Part shown: one piece after another, positions 9,449 to 19,310 of the stretch
Position numbering within the stretch: the first letter of the stretch is position 1
Layout of the letters: each line of letters begins with the position of its first letter
Assembly (NCBI GenBank): GCA_016169945.1
Contig: JADLSH010000282.1
Coordinates: forward strand, 1,302,001-1,366,000
Length of the DNA: 64,000 nt
From: Trachythela sp. YZ-2020
Lineage: Eukaryota; Cnidaria; Anthozoa; Malacalcyonacea; Clavulariidae
Direction: 5' to 3'
Program-made: the position numbers and the translations under genes
Notes under the pieces: model-generated
Databases searched by the model: none
What the model saw: only the letters and a program-made list of their open reading frames with translations
Told to the model about the DNA's origin: nothing

Positions 9449-12158
9449 AGTGCATATGTCACAATTACCATTTTTTTCTCAAAAATCGGCCGTGACGAGA
9501 CAATTCGAATGATATACATCATTCCTTAATCGGATAAATACTTCCAGAGATATTTTGGCTCAAACATAGGTTTTTCAAAACATGGCCGGGAGAAAAGAGG
9601 CTGAGTACGAGTAGCCGCGATGACGTCAAATCGGGAAGTCATGTTTTGTTTACATTATAAAACAATATAAAATATAGTCATGTTGGAAGCGAAAAACTGC
9701 AGAAATAATCCATTTTCTGGCATATACGTTTGGAATTCGCCTTCAGGATTTTACGCAAAAGAAAGGTGAACATTGCCGTTCCCAGAATGTGGGCGAAATC
9801 TCTCATATTTTGTCAATTTTGAGATCGGAGTCGAAGGAACAGAGATGAGTATAGGAAGGGTATACTCCGCTTTGAAGCCGTCGAGGAAGCCGTACAAAAT
9901 GAAGTATTTATGGCAACTGGTAAGTTTAAACAAGTAATTGTATTGTAACAGAAAATAGATGAAAACTACATACCACCATCGTCTACAAAAATCTACTAAG
10001 CATAGATATACTTGGTAGAATGATATATATTAAACATATTTTTTTCATCTTGTATTTTATAGTATCTAATGCTAAGCAAGTCAGAACACAAGGTCACAGA
10101 GCAATATTACATTTACAATTTATAGTATCATCAGCTGATGAGAGGCCACAAGAATGTGATGGACAGCCCAAGGAATGTCACAGATGGCAGAGACAACATT
10201 TCATTACTATACATTTAATAATAATTGTTACCATATATTTTTCTATATCCACCAGATGAACATCCTAGCATGAGGAGTGTTATGGGGCAAGGCATTTAAT
10301 ATATATTTATTTGGTTTCTGTGTAGTGTAATGTAGCAGGTCCATAGAAATAGTAGATATCTGTTATTTCTATGGGCAGGTCTCTTGCCACTATTCAGTAT
10401 CATGTAAAGTGCAATGAAACCGTGCCACCCATGGAAAAGTGCCACCCATGGTCAACTCTTTAATAAATGAAGTTATAATTCCATGTAACTTTCCACACAG
10501 CCACCTTCCTTTTATACAGCCTAATGTATATCTTATGAATACACACTGCATGCATACCTAAGCCTCGCTGTGGCCCAGTTTGGTTTATGGAATGGCTGAT
10601 TAAACTACTCAGAAAATCAGTGAAGCAAAAAACTGACCAAGTGTAGGCCTCGGCTTGTAGTGTAACACTAGTGGCAGCTTTTGTTGAGCCAGGGGTTGTA
10701 CTTATGGCTCACTCTGACATATGAAAATGACTAACACAACCAGAGTTCCTGTTCAGGTCAGATGTGCCCTACCTTGGTATTTTACTTATTCTATCTAACA
10801 CCAGACAATTTTACTCGTCAGTGGTAGGTTGAAATGTGGCTTCTTTAGTCATGTTTATCAACTACATATACCTGGATAAAAATCAAGTATGACTAATTGT
10901 ATTGTTTAGATTGGCATTTGCCTTGTGTTCTAAAATGCTAAATACAACTAGTCAAATGAAAAACATAGAATGGATGGTCATAAACATATTTATTTGTTTT
11001 TGTGATTAATTTTTTATTATTATGTTTGCCATACTCTTACAACTGAATTATGAAAATCTGTTGAACCATTAATGGGTATCCCTTGATCAGTAATAAGGAA
11101 AGTGGTTATATCATTATGTTACAGTCACTGGGATTCACCAACAACAAAAAACAATAGAAAATGGGATTGGGATTTGAGCAAAATCCCAATTTGATATGGA
11201 ATTTGGTCAAAATTTGGGCCGTAAAACTGGGATTAGTCCCCCCCCTCCCTCCTTCAGGACCCTATTATATCACTAATATGCCCTCACTAAACAGTGATCA
11301 TACAAATAACAGAGATACAGGTAATTATTAGACAAGGAAATTAACAAGTTATGTGATGTCTTATGAGTCTGAATTATCTTCATTGGAGCCTCATTTCTCT
11401 GTTCATCTTTGTGTTTATTTCCTACATAAGCATATAAATGATGTCACTATTATTATAAATACCATTTATAAGCAATATGTAAAAATTGTTTGATAATTTA
11501 CTATACTTTATAGACACTGAGAATGCAAGCACAAGAAGTTTGTTTATAAACATGTTAAGACATGTGGTCAATCTGAAGTCATACATCGTCTCCCATGACT
11601 GTTTTTTATTTTATGCTATCCTTTTATACAGGGCAATTGTGGCACATCTTGCACAAAATATATTCAAATATTTTAAAAGGTAGCACAATTTAATACAAAA
11701 TTGCAAATTTCAATTTACTAACTTGTTTCTACATTCCAGTCTTTTCGTCTATTACTACGTTCTCACAAGGCATCCAAGCGCATATCCTTTTACCTTTTAA
11801 TTTTCTTAATTGAACGGCAATGTTCACCTTAATTTCTTTTGCGTAAAATCCTGAAGTCGAATTCCAAACAAATATGCCAGAAAATTGAATATTTCGTCAG
11901 TTTTTCGCTTCCAACATGACTATATTTTATATTGTTTTATAATGTAAACAAAACATGACTTCCCGATTTGACGTCATCGCGGCTATTCGTACTCAGCCTC
12001 TTTTCTCCCGGCCAAGTTTTGAAAAACCTATTTTTTGGCATGTTTGAGCCAAAATATCTCTGGAAGTATTTATCCGTTTAAAGAATGATGTATATCATTC
12101 GAATTGTCTCGTCACGGCCGATATTTGAGAAAAAAATGGTAATTGTGACATATGCACT
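9449..12158. mobile_element. 2.7-kb TTAA-type DNA transposon with ~340-bp inverted repeats
   Basis: Begins AGTGCATATGTCAC and ends with its complement, flanked by TTAA at 9445-9448 and 12159-12162. The inverted repeats are long (9449-9782 and about 11812-12158) and slightly diverged. Just inside the left repeat, 9768-9917 is open (about 50 residues, PFPECGRNLSYFVNFEIGV onward) and ends at a splice-donor-like CTG|GTAAGT, so it may be a leftover transposase exon on +. The interior 10020-11810 is AT-rich with no recognised domain; 10755-10835 is a fragment of the TTAACCC MITE family. Confidence 0.85.
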
Positions 12159-12886
12159 TTAAGCTTGATGGTAGTGAAATCAACAAAGTCGATACTGTTA
12201 AATCCTTAGGAGTACATATCGACAAACACCTTTCTTGGTCAACCCATATTGAGAAATTAACTAAGAAAATTGCCTCAGCCATTGGTGCATTAAAACGTAT
12301 TAGACCATTTGTAAGCACGAGAACAGCTGTTCAGGTGTATCAAGCCTTGATACAACCTCATTTTGACTACTGCTGCTCAGTCTGGGACGGTTTTGGAGAA
12401 ACTCTCAGTAATAAAATACAGAAACTACAGAACCGAGCAGTAAGAGTCATTACGAGGTCGCACTATGATGCAAGTGCTAGTCCTCTTTTGAATAATTTGC
12501 ACCTAGACAATCTTTGTTTACGACGCAAAAAGATTAAGGCTGGAATTATGTTTAAAATAGTCAATGGTGATGCACCATCTTACCTACAAAATCGTTTCTT
12601 TGTTCACGACAGTGGGTACAACTTAAGAAACTCTGAAATAAAGCTAAATTTGCCCAAGCCACGAACTAACTATTTAAAACGAAGCCTTTGTTATACTGGA
12701 GCCTTGTTGTGGAATAATCTGCCTCAAGATATACGAATGCTTCGTTCGTTACCACTATTTAAGAATTCCTTAAATTATTACTATAATTTGTAAAATGACT
12801 CCCACACGGCAAACTTGGAAATCAGTTGTAATTATTTTTCCTATCTAATTAATGTACTGAAGTTTTTACCGTGTCAAAATAAAGTT

Positions 12887-12915
12887 TTATTGTATTGTAT
12901 TGTATTGTATTGCAT
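12887..12915 (+). repeat. (TTGTA)n tail of the CR1-like element
   Basis: Four to five near-perfect pentamers immediately after AATAAAG at the 3' end of the retrotransposon, as expected for CR1-group tails that prime reverse transcription. Confidence 0.8.
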
Positions 12916-13070
12916 TGTTTACATCCTTTGTTTTGATACACTATAACTGTCTTACATGACGCCTTTTGCCTCTTGTTGTTCTCACCTCGATTTTAATGAC
13001 TTTGTGTGTGGTCCTTTTATAATACTTACAGTATTTTTTTACCTGCTTCGTTCATGGGAAGTAAAACGAA

Positions 13071-14520
13071 ATGCCACCTTTCCTCGCTAAACACAAAAAA
13101 GCCATGCCGCATTATACAACAATGGACGAAAGTCGAAGCACAGTAGATGAAATCGAGGACATTGCACAAGTTCCCAATGTGGATATAAACATCGCAGTAT
13201 GTTCATGTCATGGAATGTGTTTGCGGGAAAAGGGAAGAAATGCTTGTCCTTGTAAAGAAAAGGGCAGTATTGCTCTTCCGTTTGCCACCCAGACAGAAGT
13301 TCGTGTTTGAATCTACAAGAAAGCGACACCGATTCATTCGAAACATCTGAAAGTGTCAAATAATGTGAAACGCAGGTACGTATTAAAATGTAAGAAATGT
13401 AAGTGTTGCCGAATTTTAGTTGTTAAAAATATTTATATGTAATATCTAATAATTTCAGGGTGCAGAACATGATAGTAGTGACGAGATGGATAGCTCAGAA
13501 CCAAGTGCAAAGCGAGCGAGAGGTCGTTTGCACGCGGTCAAAGAAAAACTGGCAAAACATCTTCTTGCAACTGTGGAAATGCGACAGAAACAACCAGGGG
13601 ACGTGGTGGATCAAGAGCCAGAGGTCATGGGAGAGGCCGTGGGGGATTGTGTGTGGAGGAAAACACCGAAAAAACGTCTACTGACCCACGAGCAGCATCT
13701 GCAGGTAGCATATATTTAAAATCATCCATTTGTTGAGATGGCACTTTTAATAGTTGTATATCATTTTTCCACTACAGTATATAGTTTTGTTTCAAGTGAT
13801 TGTGTCTACTCACTGTGTAAACACACTCTATACCCACTGATCAAATTGATGGTGTAAGATCCCCAGTCTGTACATGTATTTAAATGTTTATAGGGTGTGT
13901 TGGTGTTCACACCCCTGATTCAATGGTGTGTCAAACTAAAGACTTTTTGCACATCAACAAGTTACATACTATTTCCCCTTTGCTTCAGCTAACTTGGCAA
14001 AGTTGAAGCTAGTAAGGCTCCCATTGTGAGACACCAATGGCTATGGTGAGTTAAAGTTAAACTGAAAGAGTATAATTATGTATTTTTGCTAGAATTTGGT
14101 TGAAAGCATAAATTTGGAGGCTTTGAGAAGGTTGGAACTGGAATTGTTGCGAAGACAGCCAGCAATGTATTCTGACTTGGTGAATTACCGATAAATTTGC
14201 CACAAGGTCAGGATGAATCATCCCAACCAGACCCTCCCATCAGACAAAAGTCCTGAATGGTGTTTTTGTGGCCATTAGCACCAATGCCCACCCAAGATGA
14301 AAACAAACGTTGTTCAAAAGGAGTTATGCCTTGTGTGACAACAAACACTTTGTTCAACCAGCTTGTTTTGGACATTGCAATGAGGTATAGAGAGGACATT
14401 CTAGTTATGGAACACCCCAGAAACAATGAACACTTTAGGCATTCTGCAGATAGACAGTTTGTTCTATGGCAGCATGGGCATTCTGGTTCAACGATTTCTT
14501 TTTGTTAAAGACAGATTCAT
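13071..14520 (+). pseudogene. Cys-rich plus P2X7-tail-like gene, three-exon pseudogene
   Basis: Exon 1 (13071 to about 13376) starts MPPFLAKHKK and encodes a CXC/tesmin-like cluster, VCSCHGMCLREKGRNACPC; the second half, GQYCSSVCHPDRSSCLN, continues in another frame after a one-base break near 13262, then hits TAA before a CAG|GTACGT donor. Exon 2 (13459-13704) follows TTTCAG and ends CAG|GTAGCA, phase 0. It encodes a basic linker (SEPSAKRARGR...). Exon 3 (14093-14520) has a helical stretch ending in a stop, then PEWCFCGH, a frameshift, PMPTQDEN, LFNQLVLDIAMRYREDILVM and RQFVLWQHG. The exon 3 motifs match the cytosolic 'ballast' tail of P2X7-like proteins; no channel segment is present. Such stand-alone proteins are multicopy in cnidarians and fish. 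Several frame breaks make it non-functional. Confidence 0.75.
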
Positions 14521-14797
14521 ATAGATTTTAATTATTACATATAATATATTTACACATAAAAAATTATCAGTTCATTTAGCTATTTGGAACAAATTTGTTT
14601 GTATAATTAGATTAGATTATAAAAATATGAGCTACATATGCAATCATTCAAATTTTCAAAAGCATACAAAACATTGATTTTTGCAACTCTCTCCCCTTCA
14701 CAAAGCATACATTTAAATGTTGATCCTCTGGTGTGAAAATTATAGGTTGCTGAATAGTGCTTGACTTTTTACAATTGCAAAACCTCTTCAATGAAAT
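14521..14797. other. AT-rich gap, no gene seen
   Basis: No ORF, repeat or structural RNA signal was recognised. Confidence 0.4.
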
Positions 14798-15363
14798 TTA
14801 ACCCATTAGCTGGCAATGTACCCAGATATGCCATACTTTAGTACTTTATTCTGTCTAATGCCAGACGATTTGACTTGCCAGTGCTAGGATACTGCCAGTT
14901 AATGGGTTAACAAAACTATCTGCCAGACTGAGTGAGTGTCTCTTGTTAACCCATTAGCTGGCAATGCACCCAGGTATGCCCTACTTTAGCATTTTATTCT
15001 GTCTAACACCATACAATTTTACTTGCCAGCAGAGGTGGGTCCAGCTTGGTTTGATAAGGGGGTGCTAAGTGGGCTTTGGTCATGAAGCAGGGAGTGACCT
15101 TCGACCAGGGAAGGGTGAATCACCACTGAGGATAGGATCAAGGGGGTTATCTTGTCAGAAAATGTTTAAAAAATAAGATGGCCTACATGATCAAAAAGGC
15201 CCATGAATTGCCTGATATTATATTGATAAATGCCCTGTCACATATATGGGAATTGGCACCCCCCCCCCCCCCCTTGCCCAAGGCTAGGAGAAGTGTGCAC
15301 CCCCCCCAGTAAATCCATGTAATCCTGCTTGTCAGTGCGAGGATACTGCCAGTTAATGAATGA
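14798..15363. repeat. TTAA dimer MITE, second unit split by a hAT-like MITE
   Basis: Unit 1 spans 14798-14910 (113 bp) with ends TTAA-CCCATTARCTGGCA and its complement. A spacer containing ACTATCTGCCAG and GTGTCTCTTG follows. Unit 2 starts at TTAA 14946 and resumes after the nested insertion at 15328, ending near 15360. Confidence 0.8.
15030..15327. mobile_element. 298-bp hAT-like MITE nested in the TTAA MITE
   Basis: Starts CAGAGGTGGGTCC and ends near AATCCTG. It is flanked by CTTGCCAG (15022-15029) and CTTGTCAG (15328-15335), an 8-bp target duplication with one mismatch. Contains a 17-base C run. An inverted copy of the family lies at 17798-18132. Confidence 0.75.
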
Positions 15364-15545
15364 TAATAACCCACATTTTCTCTTATAAATTTTGAATGGA
15401 GTAAATAGTCCATCAACCCCCCTCCCATCTCCCACTTTCTCTCGCTTTGGTTACTTTTTAAAATGTTGAAACATTGTGGATAATCCCTAATTTATTGATT
15501 ATCTGACCATACATCAAGAACCCCAGAATCTGTACAGCACCATAA

Positions 15546-15920
15546 TGCACTAGTCAATTGAAAACCCACCACCACCCACAGGCATATGTGGGGTTTTAAC
15601 ATGATTTTGCAGGGGGAAATAGAGAGTTTTAACAAGCGTTGCTATTCTGCTATTCGGGGTTTTAACACGACACAAAGGCTAGGCTCAAAGGCTGGGAATT
15701 AATTCTTGCATAGCCTGATATTTAATGTATGACTTTCTTCTGCGCCAGCTTCCGGTAACTTACAGCACATTTTCATATTAATAATGGTTGATCAGAACAC
15801 TAGATGGAAAGCTAGACTTTGGAAAGCTGGGTAATTTAACAAATGGACAAAAGTTTAGGCCGGGATTGTTAAAATACCCTGCATATTCTCGGGGGGTCAG
15901 GGTTTCAATTGACTAGTGCA
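15546..15920. mobile_element. 375-bp MITE with TAA target duplication (Harbinger-like)
   Basis: Terminal repeats TGCACTAGTCAATTGAAA at both ends (one base differs just inside), flanked by TAA at 15543-15545 and 15921-15923. The 3-bp TWA duplication fits PIF/Harbinger-type MITEs. Non-coding. Confidence 0.75.
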
Positions 15921-16289
15921 TAATAGTACATAGAAGACAGAAATGTATCAATATATGGTTTGATCACTTTGATGGAGCCAACTGGTTGTCAAGGCATTAT
16001 GTAAAACCATAAATCAGTTTGTAAATCTTGATTGAGGTCTTACCAACAGCTCTTCCTTTTAAGGTTTGGGCTCTAGCTATAGAGCAATATTGGTTGCAAT
16101 CTTTGCAATCCTTCATGGATCAGCTGCTGCAAGTTTCAACTTCTGGCCGTTCTGGGTTTCCGCGTCACTACAAAATTATAAGCAGATACTGTAGATCTCT
16201 ATCAAAACACTGCTTTTATCCATTATTACATTATTCGTTAAACTACAATATATATTTCTTACCTGGTTGTTAGGAGTTGCTTCGTGTTT

Positions 16290-16520
16290 GAAATATAATT
16301 GTCACGAAGCAAGGCTAACTACTAATTCTTTGTCCGTCTTGACTTTTAGCTCGTCTTTTAACTGTCGCCATCGCATAAATTGCTCCTGATAAAGACATAT
16401 CTTTGTCGCATTCCTTCCCGCTAAATATTTTTTTCATTTGGCCTTTTTATCTTCGTTGGATACAACACTAATTCCCTCAATTTCGCCGCTAACAACATTT
16501 CGGGATGGCTTTCGCCTTCC
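16290..16520 (-). pseudogene. Degraded coding fragment of unknown family
   Basis: Read on the minus strand, an ATG near 16525 opens MEEGESHPEMLLAAKLREL and continues to a stop near 16423. A second open piece, about 16400-16310, encodes QEQFMRWRQLKDELKVKTDK, then a stop. Codon-like composition and the amphipathic character suggest a former gene. I do not recognise the family. It lies inside the TTAA-flanked end at 16657, so it may be cargo of that element. Confidence 0.35.
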
Positions 16521-16611
16521 TCCATGTTGTTTTTTTAATACATAATCACATGCGAAATGCACGAAATGCGCATGCGTTATTCAATTAAAATTCCAATGGT
16601 GAGGGCCCTCA

Positions 16612-16657
16612 CATAATGCGCAGAAAAGATGCGCAGAACGGACTTGACTTCCACTTT
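16612..16657 (-). repeat. TTAA-flanked transposon-like end (inverse of 4772-4820)
   Basis: Reverse complement reads TTAA-AGTGGAAGTCAAGTCCG and matches about 45 bp at 4772-4820 with few mismatches. Confidence 0.6.
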
Positions 16658-17797
16658 AATTGTGTGAATTACAGCAGATTTTGTGATGGCTTAGTTGGAG
16701 CCATATTGGCATATTTCGCGCCATATTTCATGGCTCTTCGGAGCAATCGCAGGGCAAATAAACCTCTTCGGAGATCAAATCCGTGTTATATATCCCCCTC
16801 TTCCCTTATAATACTATAGATTGGCTTATGTATTGTTGCATGTTCTACAATAGTAATTTTTTGCCTTAAATGTGATGTAAAGTCCCCATATTTAAAATAA
16901 TATGATGTGTTCTGGTTCGCTATCCTTTAAATAAATAGCACATACACAGAACGGAGTTTACATGGTCTTTAAGTTCTAACATAAAGGTTTTTGTTTTATA
17001 TAGACGAATACAACAATCATGTCACGAATAAAAGCATTGGATATTGGCTGGATAATTTTGTCAGGATAGCAACACCTCACTTGCAGAACAATCTCATACT
17101 AAACTCACTGGTATACATGTATATTTTAATACAAGAGTAAAGAGAATAAGTTAACATCAACAGCTGCAACCATATGTCCTATGATCGGATCTTATTAATG
17201 GCACACAATGACACAAATATGTACAGAACTGAACTTATTATTCTGTCTATTGTATTGAATTTTACCCACAACACAATATTATATGGAGTCATGCTGTGTT
17301 ATATACCATACTTTATATACATACTATTCAAGTCCTATATGCAAGGATTGTACTTCTGATTTTCTACCTTGTCAACTTTTGCTACTGATGAATGGGCTCT
17401 AATATATGACTTACTTGCTATTAAACATTCACTTGAAAAATTATAAACAGTTCATTTGTGTGCATTCAACCCTGACTATCACATTTCTAAAATGAAATAA
17501 ATCCATTTATATATTAAAACAACAGTAATGTTGATGTCGTGTATCAATATGTTTAGAAATGCTTTTAAAAATGTGCGAGTGTGTATTGGCAACATCAGGC
17601 ACCCCGCACCCTGACAACATCCATGCATCTATATGAATTTTTTCACATACCTGATTAATGGAATAAAATCTTTGTTATAACTTATATTATGGAAATAGGT
17701 TCTGCAAGTGCAATGATATATACTAATTTAAAAGTGTCTGGCATAAATCTAACCTCATTTAACAATTAATATGAAAACCTTGTTCTATTGTGTATAA
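16658..17797. repeat. Non-coding DNA, paralogous to 24.1-25.3 kb
   Basis: No gene seen. From about 17170 to 17730 the sequence matches 24130-24435 and then 25165-25310 in the same order. It is the uninterrupted version of a region that elsewhere carries a retrotransposon insertion. Confidence 0.65.
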
Positions 17798-18132
17798 CAG
17801 GGGTGGATTTACCGGGGAGGAGCAGGGGGTGGGCAGCCCTCCTATGGTTGGCCAACGGGGGTGCAGGAGTGGTGCAAATTCCATATCAAATCTGAAATTT
17901 CCGATTTGACAGGGCATTTATCAAATAGATATCAAATATCTGGTCATTGATAGGCCTTTTTGACCATCCAGGCAATCCTTTTTTTCAAAACGTTTGTGAC
18001 ATTATAACCCCCTTGACCATGCAGTGGTTCCTTAGTGATGATTCACCCTGCTTCGGATGCCGGCCACACCCTGCTTCATGACCAGCACCCGCTTAACACC
18101 CCCCTATCAGATCATGCTGGATCCATCCCCTG
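17798..18132. mobile_element. 335-bp hAT-like MITE, inverse copy of the 15.0-kb family
   Basis: Begins CAGGGGTGGATTTACC and ends ATCCATCCCCTG. TGTATAA occurs on both sides (17791-17797, 18133-18139). The interior matches the reverse complement of 15030-15327. Confidence 0.75.
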
Positions 18133-18175
18133 TGTATAATATATATATGTGATATTTATAAAAATATATTCTTTT

Positions 18176-18540
18176 AAATGTCAATCTCTTATTCTTTACA
18201 AGTTACTGGTTGGATGAAGTGTACGTTTTTTCTACGAAATATGTATAACTTATACAATGTAGGGCCAATGTAGAATTGTGGAATATTACTCTTTCATGGG
18301 CAACAGTGGAATCACAATGAGCAGATACATGTACGCTTAGCGTACCTATTTTTGTATCTGCGTAGCAGATATAATGCTATCGTGTTGTTAATGTTAATGT
18401 TAGTGTAACTTTTAGCCATTCAGCGACGAGCTTGTATAAAATAGACAACTCTAGCCAATCAGCAACTGGCTTACAACAAACAATGACATAATGTTTCACG
18501 AGGAATTACATCATTCAATTTGCCTGTTCGCAGCCTAGAC
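18176..18540 (+). repeat. Paralogous segment with repeat 'P' copy 2
   Basis: 18176-18360 matches 25397-25570; 18283-18540 is the second copy of repeat P, including GTACGCTTAGCGTAC. Confidence 0.7.
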
Positions 18541-18591
18541 ACAGAATAGAGATCCTAGATCTTAAATTCAACGTGGCGTATATGTTTTGTA

Positions 18592-19310
18592 ATGTCAAAA
18601 TATATTGACAAAACGGCGTTAATTCATATAAAAACACTTATTGCACTCTCAGCTTTTCACAGAACACCCGGCATCCAGGAGCTATGGCTCGACTTCGGAT
18701 TGAGGAATCATTTAAAGTACATTCCGATGCACGAGATTGCAACTTCTCTTGGACGTCAGACCTCCACCGCTTTCCTGTTTTCTTCACACATTCAGTGGCT
18801 GTGATACCAGCTCCTCATTTAAAGGAAAAGGTAAAAAAATCATTTAGTGAAACATGGAAGAGAATGCCTAGTTTAACTCCAATGTTCGAAAGAATGGCAA
18901 CATCTGAAGGAGATATCAGTGAAACATGGAAGAGAATGCCTAGTTTAACTCCAATGTTCGAAAGAATGGCAACATCTGAAGGAGATATCAGTGAAGCAGA
19001 CAGAGACCTTTTAGAACAGTTTCTTGTTACTCTGTATTGTACCACATTTGATGGTGACAAGGTAAACGATGCAAGGCGATACCTTTTTACAAGCAGGGGA
19101 AAGGCAATCGAGAATATGCCCCCAACAGCTGCTGCATTAAACGCAGTTCATTGGGGATGGGTGAAGGATGACGATGAATTCATTCCAGTTTGGAGCTTAA
19201 TGCAAATGTTTCTCATGTCACCAAAACGTTGATTCGTTGTGGATGCGCAAAGTGTGTTGTTGGTCCAAGATTCAGAATGTGATCACAATTTGAACGATTG
19301 TTTCACCTGA
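18592..19310 (+). pseudogene. Cys-rich repeat-type protein pseudogene with 72-bp duplication
   Basis: Starts in one frame (LSAFHRTPGIQELWLDFG, IPMHEIATSLG) and shifts near 18790 (SGCDTSSSFKGKGKK in a third frame). It then runs in another frame through ADRDLLEQFLVTLYC, VNDARRYLFTSRGKAIENM and PPTAAALN to WGWVKDDDEFIPVW. About 40-60 residues expected between PPTAAAL and WGW are missing, and the Cys-rich tail (IRCGCAKCVVG) is out of frame. I recognise this layout from a multicopy, probably transposon-borne cnidarian family whose function is unknown to me. An exact in-frame 72-bp tandem duplication (18846-18917, 18918-18989) repeats SETWKRMPSLTPMFERMATS plus four residues. Confidence 0.65.

Larger units (their letters stand above)
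6586..12793 (+). pseudogene. CR1-type ORF2 (endonuclease-reverse transcriptase), broken
   Basis: Coding pieces: 6586-7282, 7975-8830 (the region before 8048 is also in frame), 8835-9444 and 12163-12793. The first is an AP endonuclease: LNINSL, INETKLD, RRDRK..GGGVCLYV, LLGDINVDF and SDHSMV. The next pieces form the reverse transcriptase: NYRPISVIP, VFIDLKKAFDTIDH, GIPQGSNLGPLLF and the FADD catalytic box at 9255-9266. The last is the C-terminal thumb region (SLGVHID, YCCSVWDG, LWNNLPQDIR). Breaks are a 684-bp transposon at 7287, a small frameshifting deletion near 8826 (around KIENYF), and a 2,710-bp transposon at 9449. Reading frame is continuous across both insertions if element plus one TTAA is disregarded. 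Not functional as it stands. Confidence 0.85.
4831..12915 (+). mobile_element. CR1-like non-LTR retrotransposon, interrupted by two DNA transposons
   Basis: Gene order is ORF1 (coiled coil plus SGNH esterase), then ORF2 (AP endonuclease plus reverse transcriptase), then a short 3' UTR ending in a (TTGTA)n-type tail at about 12887-12915 after an AATAAAG signal. Esterase-bearing ORF1 and a microsatellite-like tail are features of CR1-group elements. The 5' end is undefined: 4621-4830 may be its 5' UTR. Subtracting the insertions at 7287-7970 and 9449-12158 leaves about 4.7 kb, a normal full length for CR1. One copy only is visible. Confidence 0.85.

Noticed and set aside
10133..10160. Second hammerhead core (CTGATGAGAGG)
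   Set aside because: No matching stem II or GAAA follows, so it is a chance match.
13071..14520. Functional P2X receptor gene
   Set aside because: No transmembrane or extracellular channel region; only the cytosolic tail-like domain, with several frame breaks.
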